A stretch of 64,000 nt of DNA, taken from Formicarius rufipectus. Its lineage: Eukaryota; Chordata; Aves; Passeriformes; Formicariidae. The notes beneath the pieces are model-generated. The model was not told the origin of the DNA and searched no databases. It was given only the letters and a program-made list of their open reading frames with translations. The translations under genes and the position numbers were made by a program. Position 1 is the stretch's first letter. Each line of letters starts with the position of its first letter. The stretch lies in NCBI GenBank assembly GCA_013399695.1, contig VXAU01000186.1, forward strand, positions 897,128-961,127, read 5' to 3'. This document shows, one piece after another, positions 37,201 through 51,399 of this stretch.

Positions 37201-39234
37201 TGTTGTGGCTAACACAAATGTTGCAAGCAATAAAAATACTATAAGGCCACAAGAAGCCATATCTCAGCTTGCAAAGGCCACATGGCTGAGATCTACGGGT
37301 GCAGGATGGGAATCATGGTTAGCTCAGAATTACTTCAGGCTCAGGGAAGGGGTAGGTTTTGCCATTCTCTGCTGTATTGCCTATTGAACACTTGAAAATT
37401 CACTTTATTTCCCTGTTATCTAATTTCTAACTCTCCCTATTTATATGTACTATTTGACATTCCCTCATTTTTCAGGCCATTAAGAGGTACAGAAAACATT
37501 TCCTGCCTTTTCAATAGGTGTCCTGGGATTTATAGCAGTAAATTTTGTCCACAGAAAGCCACATCAGGGTGACAAGCACCACTGATAATGGGGTCTAGCC
37601 ATCCTAGAAAGATAAGAAGACAAACAAGAGCCTGACTGGCATAGAGGTATCATCACATAAAGAGTAATTTGACTCTTCCTGACAGGAATGCAAGACGGTC
37701 ACAACCTGTCCCAAATCACTCTGTGACATGTGGCTGCCTGCACGGAGTCGGGGACAGAGTGTAGATGCAAAGACTCAAAAAAAGACTCAAGTCTAACTGC
37801 TACCATCAGAACATAAATTGAATACTGTACTGTCTTGGTGCACAAAATTACATTTGAGCAGTCAGCATGGGCTGGGCAGCTTGTTGGGGTTGTTGGAAGG
37901 TGCCCTGTCCTGCATTTGCCAGGGCAGAAGGTTCTGTGTTGGGCAGCTCTCTATCCTGCCGTGCCACACTGCAGAGCCAGGCCGAGGACATGGGCAGCAC
38001 AGGGGGACTTCAGAGCTGCAGAGGCTGGAGCAGGACAGTCTGCAGTGCTGACACAGAGCTGCTGTGAGGCAGGGCTGAAAGCTAGAAACAACACAGTAAA
38101 GGAAGGAGGTAATAAAGACCTGATGGAGAAGAACTTCCAGCTCTTGGATAGCTGCTGAAAAAAGGATCAAGTTTCTTGGTCTTTAATGTCTTTATAGATA
38201 ACTGTGTCTAGGCAGGGCAGTTCAAGATTTGCTGATACAATTTACTTTTAAATATTCTGAATGTAATGCTAAAAATAATGGAAAACAGAATTACTCACAA
38301 GGAGTGCCCTTTTTAATTATCTTTAAACACATTCATGCTTAATGCCACCTTTTTCAACTTCTGCAAAATGCACTCAAGCAATGGATTCTGTGCAGCAGGG
38401 AGGTATTAATTTAGCACTTTAGTGAGAGTCTGTTTTTGCTCAGTTAACTTTAGGCTATTGCTGTTTTATTGAGTGAATAAATTAGTCAGTTCTTATTTAT
38501 TGCATATCTTTATTTGGCTTTACATCTTTCTACTGAGCACTGAGGGTGAACGGAGGCAGCTGAGGCCAGAAACATGGTGAACTGCTTGACACATCAAGAT
38601 GTTAGAGTCTGTTCTGATCCATTGGCCAAAACCATGAACAAGCTGCATTTCATCTTCCAGGAAGTTGGTGATGTGCAGGGGGAGGCCACGAGCCTGCCTG
38701 CTCACGAGCTGACAGGTCACACAGGAACATGGTCCCACTGAGCAGCAGCTTATTGTAACAGCTCCTACTGGCTTGATAAGGTCTTTTCAGCAAGACCAAA
38801 TCAATGTCCCAAAGGGAAGTAAGTCTTTCGGAGCTCAACATGAAAGAAATGCACTAGCTCACTTCATAACTTTGAATAAAATAGATCTTTAAATGCTGAA
38901 AGAGCCAGTGACTTCGCTCATTCTTTAAAAACACTGCCAATTGCAGCAACATTATTTCTCTCTCCCTTGACCTAAACGTGATTTTAAGCCCAGACTCTGC
39001 CTGCACTCCTCGCTGGAGCATTACAGAAATGGAGGAACCACTGAAGTATTTGAGTGCCAGCAGCACACTGGCAGTGATGGGGTTCAAGCATCCCCTGGCA
39101 ACCAAGAGGGGCTGGTTCTCCCCAGAACAAAGTCATTGTTTTGAGGAGGAGCCACACTGTGGCTATGGCACAGCCTGAGGGGACAGGAGCAGCCCTCCAA
39201 CAAAGCCGGCAGGGCATCTCCTGGCACCATCCCC
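34280..39234. other. Non-coding stretch, no gene recognised
   Basis: Frames of 121 codons (35388-35753, minus) and 114 codons (35615-35959, minus) overlap in a GC-richer patch. Several frames of 66-107 codons overlap at 37.8-38.2 kb for the same reason. A minus-strand stretch near 34.73-34.92 kb follows a weak acceptor-like TCTTACAG, but its polypyrimidine tract is poor and its peptide is unfamiliar. I see no transposon or RNA gene. Confidence 0.5.
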
Positions 39235-39261
39235 TTCTTTCTTTCTTTTTTCCTTTCTTTT
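39235..39261. repeat. (CTTT)n pyrimidine tract
   Basis: An imperfect CTTT repeat, all pyrimidine on the plus strand. On the minus strand it reads as a GAAA repeat and gives a run of Lys-Glu-Arg in an open frame at 39084-39302, which is a translation artefact of the repeat. Confidence 0.85.
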
Positions 39262-42200
39262 GGCCAGATTGTAGTATTACTTTGAATTCTAGATGAGCTC
39301 ATAGCCTGTCATATCCAAGTGGCTGAATTTCCTGGCTATCTGTGAGGGTGTGTGGAGCCCCCATTCTGCATTACACCACCTGAAACCAGGGGTGCTTCAG
39401 TGCCACACTCAGCTCATGCTCAGGTAATGAGTCCTCCCTCTGCCACCCCTTCTGCTGGGAAATAATGTCAGGAGGATGGGAAAGTTCATTACAAGACTCT
39501 CCAAGTCCATGTATTCAGCAAAGTGTGCTCAAGATCAAAGGTCTGCTCAGGACTTCTGGCTCCCTCAACTCACAGCACACTCCAAAGCAGAGTACCAAAA
39601 CCTTCTGTGCATCTTTTTATGCAAATATGAAATAGCTTCATGTTTTCTGGAGTAGGAAGAGCAGGCAATGACAGATTGGAAGAACACAAACAAACACAAT
39701 ATAACTTGTCTAAAAATGCTGACTCTTCTACTAGAGCTCAAAGCTGAAATCCACAGGGTGTTTTCCCTTTGTTTCACTGGACACAATCTGCTTTTTACAC
39801 CTGGCAGCATTTCACTGATCATATTGATGGCAGGGATAAAAGAAAGAAAGGAATAGTAAAAAATGTACTTTTCAAAGGACATTCCTTTATAGAATCACTT
39901 AAACATGAGAAATGCATTTTTCTTGTATCTGTTAAAAAAAATCAATGACAAACCCTTCTGAATTCCTCAGACTCTGAGGTTTAAGTAGAAGCCCTAAGTA
40001 AATAATTTCACCTGTTTCATAACCCCTACCATGTAGTCAAGAAACAAGCCTGCTCTTGTAAGCCGCAGCAGCTGCTAAATCCCTCTCCTCTAATGACTTC
40101 TGCTGTGAAGCAAAGTAATTGTTTTTAAATGCTGCTCAATACTTAGCAAAACTAAACTAAAGATTAATGGTTTACAGTTTTCATTTGTATTTCCATTAGA
40201 AGCAAGCAAAGCAGCCAAGCAAACATCCAATTACCTCTGTGCACAGCTTTCCTCTGCTCTGGTACAGTATGACCAAGCCTGTGTGTTCTGTGGTGTTCAA
40301 AGAAAAGGAAAAAAATCTGCTCAGCAACGAACTTGCCTTTAGTCTCTGCCCTTTGGAGCCTTGGCTGTTGTGAATTTTCAAGCCAACAGTTTTCCCTGCT
40401 GAGATCATTTTTTCTGTTTGTAGGAAAAGAGTCAGATGCTGAGATGGGGATATTATGCCCCCATCTTTTTCACAGGGTGCAATAACATCATCTGCCTGCT
40501 TCTGATGCTTCTTCACAGTTCTATTTAGTAAGTGCTAATGAATAATATATATAAACAGCATCAGGGTTGTTTTTTTTTTCCTAAAAGAATTTTAATTCAG
40601 TACTGATCAGAAGATTTGGTCTCCCTGGCCTGCCAACCGGTTTGGATTTGGTCAGGAACACTGTGGCTGGGGTCACTTCAAGGTTTAAAGGAAAGTTTCA
40701 GGACTCCCAGTGAAGAGACTGCTTGAAGCAACTGTTCATGCTTGAGATGTCTCTGCTTGTGTGACAGGCTTGGGCACAGCAATTTACTTCCAGTTGACAT
40801 TTTGCTACTGTTTTACATAAAAGTTGAGGTTGGGAAAAACACGGTGCACACAGGTGACATTTCCTATATCTTGGGAGGATTTTAATGACTTCTTTTCACT
40901 CTATACTATTACTCATGAAATCCATGAAGGGCTCTGCAGGAAGTATTTCATTCTAGTTAATGCAGTGAGACAGGTGAAGAGATCCTCTCATTTCCACGAG
41001 GATGACAGCAGTTGCTTAACAGAAACGGGAGAATTGCGGTGAGAATTGAGCACAAATATTCCACCCAAGCGGAAGCACCATTCATATACCTGTTCTGCAA
41101 CAACCTCAAGTGACATTTGGCCAGAACTGGTTATCAGCTAACAACATAGGGTCTTTGAGGGTTCATTCCTAACCAGGACCCTGTGTCACACCTCTGAAAT
41201 GCACCATCACCTACAGCAAATCCACTCAAACTTCAAGAGTTGGTTAGGGACAGAGGTAAAACCCACCAACAGCTTCTGGGATGCCACCAGCACTCCCTGT
41301 AAAGTCTCTGGGTTTCTTAAGGGATCTTGTCTCACAACTGACTTCGAATTTAACTCCAAACTTAGTAGATCTGTTCAGATCTTCCAAATTGGGAGGCTGC
41401 ATTTGAACCTGACCAAGAGGAAAAATATGTAACTACAACACAACAAAATACAAAGCTGTGTAAAAGATTTGCTACCCTGAACCACAAGTATGGGTCATAA
41501 GAGAGGTGAGTCTTGGGTGAAAGCACAGCAGTGGCAGTTCTGTCTTTTTCACACCAAAAGAACTCTGTAACTTTAGACATCCTTTTATATTTTCCCTCAT
41601 TACTGCGTTAAACTGCCAGGAACACTGAAATATTATAAAACTGATTTATAAAACACCATCCCTATGGTCAGCATACCTGCAGTTACCCCACAAAGCTGTG
41701 TATATCATATACCTTTACAGCTACCCAGGTGTCCTTCCCTCTTCCAGCTCAGCTGGGTCACACAGATGACCCTGAACAACCACAGTTTTGCAAGTTCATA
41801 GACTAAAGGCTCCAGTATTTTAAAGCATTCATGCACTAGATTCTTATATTTCCAAAATTTAAAACAATCTCACAATCTCATTCCTTGGCTTTTATGTTTG
41901 AAAACAGAAACATACTATAAAATGATAAAACAACAGCATTTTTCACTGGATCCTACATTATTAAATGCATTGCTTTTAGAGGATATTTGAAAGACTAACT
42001 AGGAAAATATACGGTCCCAGCTCTGTGGAGGAGCAGGGATGCCCCAGGCTCTGTACTTCTCTCCAGTCATTCTCCAGAAGAACAAAAGTATTTTCTGCTA
42101 TTCAAAGGGTTCATTTCAAAGCCATGTTTTAGTCTGGCAGTAGTTTCCAACACCTTACACAGTGTTTCTGAGGGAGAGATTGATAAAGGCAGTGGGAACA

Positions 42201-45200
42201 AAACAGAAAATGTAGTTTAACAGATGAATCAAGAGATCAGGTTTCTGGGCCAGACAACGTTTTCTTGTCTAGGGATTGCTTTGGTCCTGACAGCCTCACA
42301 AACATCAGCAGAAACAATATGTTGAAACTGAAGTTTTGCCTTCAAAAGAAACAAAGAACTTCTGTAAAAATATTGAATTCTGTGAGCAGATCTTTCTTTT
42401 ATTAACTGCTTCAAAAAGTCATTTTACAGCAAGTGTGTTGCATCAGCTCCCAGTATCGTTTGTCACACTGGACAATCCCAGCGCCGGTATCGACTTTTCC
42501 TTGCTGCTCCCAGTAACGGTGAATAAGATGTTAACCTGCTAAACCTGTTAACCACTGTCCTGCTAAAGTGCTGCTCCTGCTTTTACTTCACAAGCATAGC
42601 ACTGTGCATAATTATTTACTTTTTATTAAATATAAAAGTACATTTTGCAGGGGGATGAATGTAAAACACAGCAGGGGCTCTAGTATTGCACTTACTGTGA
42701 AGTAATTGAATCATCTGTTCAGATATTCTTATTTTCAAAACTTCAGCAATTACATCTATAGATAATTATTATGCAAAGCATACTCATATTTGAATCCTTC
42801 AGTAGATCTCAGTGCAAACACCTGTGAATCTATTCTCAAATTCTGTGCATAGGTGCAAGGGCAACTGTGAAAAATTTCCTGAGAGTGTGTGTACCTTGGA
42901 AGTACTTTTTAGGGGCCAGCTAAGATGTGAGGCCCCAAAAAATGTCACTGCACAGGTGGCTCCAGAAAAGGACCAGTTTAGGCTCAGTTCTGCAGAATCA
43001 ACAATGAAGTTTAGATTTCTGAAACTCCTAAAGCTTCTGAAAATGTTCACAGAAAACAGCAGCGTAGTAATGGAAGGAATAAGAAAATAATGAAACCACG
43101 AGTATGACACCTATTCACAGATGCCTAGAAAAATATTGAGCTACTATTACTGAATACATTTCTAGCACAACATCAGTATCTCTGTAACACAACATTTCAG
43201 GATTTCAAATAAGAGTAGAATAATGTTATGTTAATGCCTCTTGCAAACACATGAACTGCAAAAAGGTGATATTTCCTCTATAGAGGGAGCAAGATACCTG
43301 CTGCCAATGGGTCTCTGAACCCTCCTATCCTGAGGTAAATCATTTTGGTGAAAGAAAAGTAAACTGTAATCTGACATGTAGCTAAACAACTGGTTTTCAA
43401 TATAGGATGCATGGCATTGCTTGCTTTCTTTGATGCCAACACCTTCTCTGTAGTTACGTATTCACAACGGATGCAAGATGTAGGAGAGGACATGGGATGA
43501 TCTAAGTGGAGATTAAAAGCAGCCTGTGGGTAAGGAACTGAAGTCAACCTCTAATGAAGAAGATAAAATCTGACTCAGGTTTGGTCTGTAATTAACCATA
43601 CAGGTACTGTGTAATGGGAAAGGATCCCATTCAACACACTGTCACCAGAAATTAGTGAATCACAAATGATGGAACTTGAGTTCATGGAAAATGAAGTTCC
43701 CAAAATAGGAAGATTTCATTAAACAAAGCAAGCAAAGTGCCTCTCATTCTGTGACACTAAGGTAAAGGTAGCTCAGTCTGTGCATTAGGCAGTATAATTT
43801 TGATAGGCTGGGAGGGAAAGAGTATTTCAATAAACTAATAAGGAGATACAGATGATACAATTAGGTCAATAAACCTGGGAAGATGGAGTTTCATTATTCT
43901 ACTCTATACTACGTTCTGTGCACCCAAGTGTGTTAAATGGAAAGTTTCGGCTCTACAATTTCAGGGTGTTAAAATCAACATAATAACAAGTACTTGGATG
44001 CTAATAATGGCACTGTAAACAGATATCAATTTTAGAAACAAAGGCCACCAGAGTACAGTTGTCATTCAATGCACAATGAAAAACCCCAGTTCAACAGAAC
44101 GGGGAGCAAAGAACAACTCGGAGCTGCCTGGCTGCTCTGCAGGCACTGGTTGTGCTGACACCATGCAGACAGAACTTTAGAACAAAGAATAAGTTATGGA
44201 CTTGTAGCAGTGGACTCTCTGGGCATTTTCACCTCCCAAAAAGTTTGTTGGTGCCTTTCTGATATGATAGTTTCACATTTGATGTCCAAGTTGATCACTA
44301 AATACATCCAGTATTACCAACAGAGAAGTGTGAATCTGAGGAACACAAAAGGATTACAAAGGGAAGTTTAGGAAGCACATTATTTTGCTATGTGTCAATA
44401 ACTAGTGTCACAACTGGTGACAGCACAAGATGTCTCAACAGCAGCATCAAAGTTTCCAATATTAAAACAGATGTTTAGATTCTGCCTCTGCTAATGTTCT
44501 ATGTATGTGTACTATTTGTGGCCCAGGACAAGATATTAACTACATATTACTGTCAAGAAATGCACAGGCATAAGGTGAGACATCCTTGATATAAATAGCC
44601 GTTCATAATGACTTCACTCCCTCTTACAGTTAGCCACAATTTTTTCATAAACAACACTAATTTTTCTGGAAATGAAATGGTGGACATACTTCCAGTAAAA
44701 GTAGAGACATCTTTTGGTAGGTCCTTCATCTTGACTACATGACAAGTACTAAAAATTGTTGTGTCAAAAGCAGGGTGGGAAACGAGGTCAAACATCAGAC
44801 TGAGTGAGATTTAGTGGGTTGGAGGAAATCTCTTCTTGCATAGAAGAGAAACACAAACACACTGTTTAGAGTGTTTCACCGTGGTATGCTCAGGTGGAGA
44901 AAGGATTAAATGGTGACTGAAGGTTCTTCCCTTCTGTGTTTTCTGGGTCAGTTCTCCAAAACAGTAAATATATGGCACAGGGATCCTGTGATGATTCCCT
45001 GCAGAGCTGAATTCCACCGTCATTCCACTGAAATCAATGAGGTGAACACTTTCAGGGAGACATTTATATATCTAAAAGGATATTAACTTCACTATTTAAG
45101 CCATTTTAAAATCATAAATAACTCTGATGTTTTTTAATAATGTTCAGTTTTTCCCCAAGATGACTTCTTAGACTTTGATGCATGACTTGAGCCTGCACCA

Positions 45201-48200
45201 CTCTGCCACATTACACAGCATGAAGAAGCGCAGAGAGGGAATTCGCAGCACAGCTAATGAGGCATGGAAACCAGCATCAGAACAAAAGTTAGCTCAGACA
45301 AAGATCACTCCCTTTGGCTCTGACAACTCTCTGAACCTCCCTGCTTTCTCTTCCAAACAAGAGAACTCTGTGGGGACTCACTGGCTGGCAATAACACTGT
45401 GGTGTTCTGCAGAGTTGCCCGCGCAGCAGACCCTCCGTGGGCACTCGGGAACCACATGCACTTGTGGCTGAGCACACAGTAAGGCTGGACACACCCCAGT
45501 GTCCCTGGGAGAGGTGCACAGGCAAGGGGAGCTGTGCCCTCCCATGAGGTCCCCAAAGTCCCTGGTACCTGAAGAGTCCTTGTTGTAACACACCCTGGGC
45601 TTCAGACTGACTGTCCACAGCCACAGCCACACAGGTTTGCACAGACCATGGAAATAAAAGCCAGTAAAATTTCTTCAAATATGAAGAAATTCAGGTATCT
45701 TCTGCATTCAAAAAGAAATTAATTACTTACTACGTGGTTTCAGTTACACCATGTTAAAATATATTGCCATAGGGTTCTGTTATCCAAATGTAATTCCTGA
45801 CACTACAAAATTTTCAGTACAAGAAAGAAATCTACACAATTGCTTTTGAGACTTTGTGCTCCTGTACTCAATTCTTACCAGATTTACAAGGCATCAGGGA
45901 TGCTGCTCAGAATCAAGCACAAGAAAGCTTTGCTTCACCCTGCAGAACACATCACTAATAGAAAATGAGAGGTGCAACTACCACAAAGCCTCATAAAGGA
46001 AAACGGGGACACTCCTTTGCTATAATCCTTTGGAAATGGTCCTTTGAATTCCCAATCCAGCTATGCCACTGACTGTCCCAGTTTATTCAAAGTCTGTCAC
46101 AGAAAGTTCCACAGACAATGCACTGCACACGGCTTTGTGCTACCTACATGGAGAGGAGAGACATGCTGTGCTCTCTTCCACTGGCAGAGACTGGTAACTC
46201 CCCCTCCTCACACAAGCACCTAAGTGTGATATCAAGCTGGGAGGTGTGGATATCACATCCTTCTCAAGAAGTCAGGACAGCTTTTTTGGTTTGGTTTGTT
46301 TTCCCAGAATGATACATATATTTGGATATTCAGAACATTCATTCTCTTTCTGCTTGACCCTGTGCCCTGGCAGTGAGTGGATGGGCACCAGAATGACTGG
46401 CAGGCCCCCAGAGGGCCAGCACAGATCTCTGTAGGGTGCCAGTGTAACTTGTATTTTACTGCAAAGTGTTTCCTACAGCAAGCATGCAGGTCTGGAAACA
46501 TCAAAACGTGGTGTTCAAAATCATGCAGCAAAATCTGAGCATGCAACACTGCTGAGACCATATGGGGAACCAACACCAAGGGACAAGGACACACAGACTG
46601 GGTCCCTTGGCTGCTGCAAGGTCCGACTTCCATATGGAAAGGGCGCTCTGCTGAGTCATCCTCTCAGGGCAAAGCCTCCCATGGGAAAGCGTGTTAAGTG
46701 AGAGTCAGTACTTCTAAACCACTCTCCAGACTGGCATTTAACAAGCTGTCACGATGGCTTAAAAATAGTACAGGAACTAACAGGAAAACAAAGTTCTGCT
46801 TTGCTTGTTCTGCTTTCCCTGCTGCGATCTTATCAGAAATTGGCCAGCTTAATTTAGCTTTGCTAGTTGCCAGAAAATGAAATAATTTTGGTTTAATTTT
46901 GTTTCTTGGCTGGGTTTGCCAAACTAACCCACCACTAATTGTCCATCAGTGCCTGGCTCCAGCAGGTCACACCAGACCCTGGGCCAGGAGTGCCGGGCTC
47001 TGTTCTTGCTCCTGCTGCTGCTGACAATGTGGTCACGAGGCAACGCTGGAGCCTGCTCGTGCTTCCTAGCCCACATTTATAGTTACTGCCCAGGTTGGAA
47101 CTTTTATAAAGTTGACACTTTTATAAATGCTTAGAACTAGAAATACCTGAGAAAAGTGTTACTTTGTGAAGGTGTAACTTTCGGGTTTAGCCTGAAGAAA
47201 GTGTGAAATAAAGGAATATAAAGCACCTGCAACACTGACATTAAAGCTGAGATATCTTCCAACTGGCTCTGCCTTTGCATTGCTTGCAAGACTCAGATCC
47301 TTCTCCAGCTCAGGTGAGGGATGTTTTGTCTGTTTGAAACTAATCCAACCAAGGTAAAAATCAAGGTTTAACTAGCATAGATAAAATTATCCTGAACCTC
47401 TTCAAAATGCAATCCATTACCTTGCTTAAAACTTAATAATCAGACATAACAATAACATGCTTTGGAACAGGATTTAAGATTATTGGAAATAAAGACCATT
47501 TAGAAAATGTCACAGCCTTGGTAAGAAGATCCAGGGATGGCTTGAAGTACCCAGGGACACATTAAAAGATAAATCTTCCATATTTAGAATTCAGCCAAAC
47601 ATAAATACAACTGCAATTTGCCATTAGAAAGCAAAAGGCAGCTCTCACACCTTCTCCTGAAATAGCAAGTGACTGGGTTTTATTTATCTAAGGTTCCAAG
47701 GAATCCAACAAATCATCATTCCCAAGTAGTGTAACATGATGGCTCCTGCAATATCGAGAAAAAGCATTTGCAAGCAGTGAACTTATCAAAGGGAACCTTC
47801 TCCAGAGGGATGGGGTGGATGTTCCTGCAGGGCTCCATTTTGGGATACCAGCTTTCTTATTTACAAGGCTGACTTGCTCACAGGCAGCTCTGACCTTCCA
47901 GTCCATGCAGGTGCTGACAGGGAAGCTGAGCACTGCTGTTCTGGGGTGTTACCCAGGCTGGAGGATGCTGTCAAACCAGTTGTAGAACCACCAGATCTTT
48001 CAGGGTCAGCTTATCAGACTGTCTACATACCTCTCTTTAAGTGTAGAATTTGAATAATTCCACATTAACTCCTGACTCATCTAGGCAGATTTGTAAAATG
48101 TAGGATGCTGCTGTGCATATCAGGGTTTTTCTAATTCAATATTGAATTAAAATCATTCACATGCACAATCACATCCAGATGAGAATCACTATGTTGGTCA

Positions 48201-49635
48201 AAAGTGCAGGGCCACAAAGAATTAAAAGGAGCTTAAGCCCTTCTCACCACCTTGCAGCATTCAATACTGTTCAACAGCATCTGGTTTTCTCTAAAATTAA
48301 AGGGAAGAGCACATTAATGAAAAGTAGGGCTTTCAAGACTTTTAATTTGTGTTAATTCATCTTAAAAAAAATTTCAGGATATTAACTATTGCCGTGCAGA
48401 ATTTTACGTCAACCAGAAATGCAATAATTCAACCTCTCACAGACACACACACAAATCTATTGTAAGGTATTTTTGATATTGGTATATCTTAATTTTAGAG
48501 GAACAGACAGTGTTTCTGTAGGTAAGATGGCTATATAGATATACCAGCGGTGAGGGCAAGTTTAAGACAGGTCTGTTTGAAAAAGAGTAACTCTCCATTC
48601 CAGTAAACAAAATATTTGGGATTTAACTGGGACAAGCTGAGTATGTGGAAGTTTGAGACAGAAAAGATCTCTTTTGATCCTAAAACAAAGGTTTCCTCTT
48701 TCTCCCATGAGGAATGTTATGGATCTATTCAGTTTCAATACTCCAAAACAACATTCATCTTTCCACCCACAGCACCTCCTCTTTCCTGGGGTGCCATTTG
48801 TGTCCAAAGAGCTGTGTACGGACAGTTGCCATGTATGAGCTCCTATCACAAAAGCTATCCCCAAACTGAGGAGGGAAATCCAGAGGGAAAGGCTTATTCA
48901 TAAATAGCCCTCCAGAGATTATAACTCTGAGCAAATCTCTTGTCCCTCCATCTTTCTGAGATATGATCAGGGGAAACGTCAGGCTGATTTTCAGCAGCTT
49001 CCTTCGCTCAAGACAGGAATTTGAACAGAGAGGAAGACAGAAGGCTGCACTATCCCCTCCTTTCTCCCCTTGTAGAGACTTCATTATACTTAGGTATATT
49101 CTTTTGAGATTTTTATAATTCCAAGATATTAAAGGGATACTGAAAAAGAAGACTTAACATATTTATTATCTCTAATACTAGTGTAGACATAGCCTTAATT
49201 CACTACTTCCAGGAAATCAATATGGAATTATTTTCCACAATAATGCTGACCCTCCCATGAGAGCTGAAGGGCAAATAAAACATTGTAAGCACACAGCATT
49301 CTTTTTCCCTGCCATGCACCTGTAGTTCTTGGATGCTGCTGTAGGGTGGTGCAAATATAAACATGGAACAAACCTAGAAAAGGCCAATGGCCATCACCTG
49401 AGGAAGAACTAAAAGGGACCTCAAAGGAGAATATAGACTTACTCCTTTGACTCAGGCTGAAGAGGCAATTGAGGTTCCTTTTCTGGCAGTTCCTCTTGAT
49501 CCTTACTGACTTCTCAGGGAGCTGAAAAATCTTCAGATGGCTAAAATTAGGTTAGAGGAATCCCATTGCAGTCACTCAGTTGGGAGTCTTAGATAGATTT
49601 GCTTTGCAGTGTAAAATAGTCTAAAATATTCTTGC
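39262..49635. other. Long featureless non-coding stretch
   Basis: Over ten kilobases show no recognisable exon, RNA gene or transposon. The longest frames are 129 codons (45289-45678, minus) and 126 codons (46253-46633, minus), both in GC-richer patches and both unfamiliar. A 92-codon plus frame and a 103-codon minus frame overlap at 42.8-43.1 kb without recognisable content. A short GGTTT-type tract lies at 46282-46302. Composition is otherwise evenly AT-rich. Confidence 0.55.
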
Positions 49636-49690
49636 ATAACAAAACAAACAAAAAAAACCCAAACCAAACCAACCAAACAAAACAAACCAG
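49636..49690. repeat. AAAC/AAACC low-complexity tract
   Basis: Irregular AAAC, AAACC and AACC units form a 50-base A/C-rich tract. It has the same character as the minus strand of the tract at 27801-27881. A 66-codon minus-strand frame through it encodes a hydrophobic run caused by the repeat alone. Confidence 0.85.
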
Positions 49691-51399
49691 CAAACTAATC
49701 AAGCTTACAAGAAGTAAAAAGAGCAAGAGACCTGCTACTCTACTATAAAAAGTGCATGGACACACACAGGGGGCATACAACATGAGCATATATCGGATTT
49801 CTGTTTTATCTGTCTCCGGCTTTCAGTTTGCCTTTTTGAATTATGATATTTCAAATCAATATATTCTTCAGTATCTTGGACTTGACTCCTCCCTTAGAAT
49901 ACAGACGAAAACTATCCACAAGGAATTTACAAAATATTTCTAGTTAGGAAGTACAACATAACTATCTGTCTGCAGAAAAATTTTCATGCAGCTACTCCCC
50001 GGGTAGCTTCTCTTTTCACTTTTCTTTAGGTGTTCTGTTAGAAAAATATTTTCCAATATTTTCTGAGATCAAATTCTCTTCTAACAATCCTATTTTTACT
50101 TTACTTTTATGAGACTCTGAAGAACATTGCTTGGTCATCATCCAGAACTGTATTTCTTTTCATGTATCAGATTCCATCTGTGACTGTTCTTCAACTGTGC
50201 TGAGACTATTCTTTAGCTAAGCAACCTGGAAATATTGCTTTTCCACCCATTTTCCTTTCTCAGTCTTTCCAGTTCTGTAACAGTCTCAGACTTCCTTGAG
50301 AAAATCCAAAACTACCCCAGCCCTGGCTTATCTCTTCTACCATCACAAAAGTCAAATTATTCAAATGCTCCTTTACAATCAAAGAATGTGAATTTGTGTT
50401 GCTGAGTTGTTCTGTGACAAAAAAAACCAAGCCTGACCCCATTTCACAGTGAGCACTTCCTCCACCTCCCACACTCATATGTGTCTGGCTGCCTAATAGG
50501 CACTTTAGTGATCCCTGACTTCCCAGATTCTGCCAGTGGCTGCCTACATTCCCGGTTTCAAAGATGGGAACAAAGATGTCTGTGTGTAAGCCCCAGACAT
50601 AATCTCGCTGTTCTGTCTGGTTCTTTGGAATTTTACATCTTAAAATCCCAGAAAGATTCACAAATCCTGCTCCAGGTAAACTTCTGCTGTCCCTCCTGCT
50701 CACAGTAAGACACCTCAAACAGTAACCTTTTATCCATTTTTGTATATTTGAATAAATCCCTCCCAAGAACACTCCAAGACAACCATAGTATTTCTGCATT
50801 ACTGATGAAACAAATTCATGTACACATGTGTGGAGGACGCTGCTGCTTATAGAAAGTGCCTCGTGTGTAAGTGAAACAGAGAACTGGGACAGGTGTCAGA
50901 TATGAGTTTCTCCTTATTATTCTCACATAATCAAACTGTTATTCCTATTGGTAGCACTTAATACTTTCTTTAAGTCCATGTGATGTATATAGTTTGTGTA
51001 GTAACCGGGCTTCTACAAACTTTTCCCAGCAACAGAGATATAAGAAAAGTATGGTTTTGGTTGCAACCACTATTGAAATTTTTAATTAAGAGTTGCATGA
51101 ATATTTTATTCTCTCTCATCCTCTTGCAACTCCCCACTTACTTAGATATGCACACTGTCTGGTCCAGTTAAGTCAAAGAAAATGAGCATAAATAAAAACA
51201 TTTCAGTGCTACAATTATTATTGGGACACTCAAATAACTCAGGGATAAAATCAGGCAGAAGATTGCTTGGGTTTCCTGAAAACAAGGCAGCAGCCTGAGC
51301 GTGACCAGACACCCTCATCTCATGATGCTAAAGGCAGAGTGCGAGTGGCATGGCAAGCTCTAGGAAAGGTTTTGCTGCTGCTAGATTAGGAACAAACTC
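49691..51399. other. Non-coding stretch apart from the longest open frame
   Basis: Except for the 179-codon minus-strand frame listed separately, this is AT-rich sequence without recognisable features. Confidence 0.5.
50260..50799 (-). other. Longest open frame in the window, 179 codons, probably not a gene
   Basis: The frame starts at ATG at 50799 and runs to a stop at 50260. The translation has a GGGGS-type glycine run near its middle. It shows no signal peptide, convincing membrane segment or known domain, and resembles no family I know. There is no obvious promoter, and adjacent reading on either side is unremarkable. For 64 kb of six-frame AT-rich sequence a frame of this size is slightly longer than simple chance predicts. 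It could be an exon with extended open flank, a decayed coding fragment, or chance. Confidence 0.15.

Noticed and set aside
45289..45678. 129-codon minus-strand open frame
   Set aside because: It lies in a GC-richer patch where other frames are also open, has no recognisable domain, and shows no splice or promoter context.
49589..49789. Hydrophobic 66-codon minus-strand frame resembling a membrane protein
   Set aside because: The hydrophobic run is a direct translation of the AAAC-type low-complexity tract.
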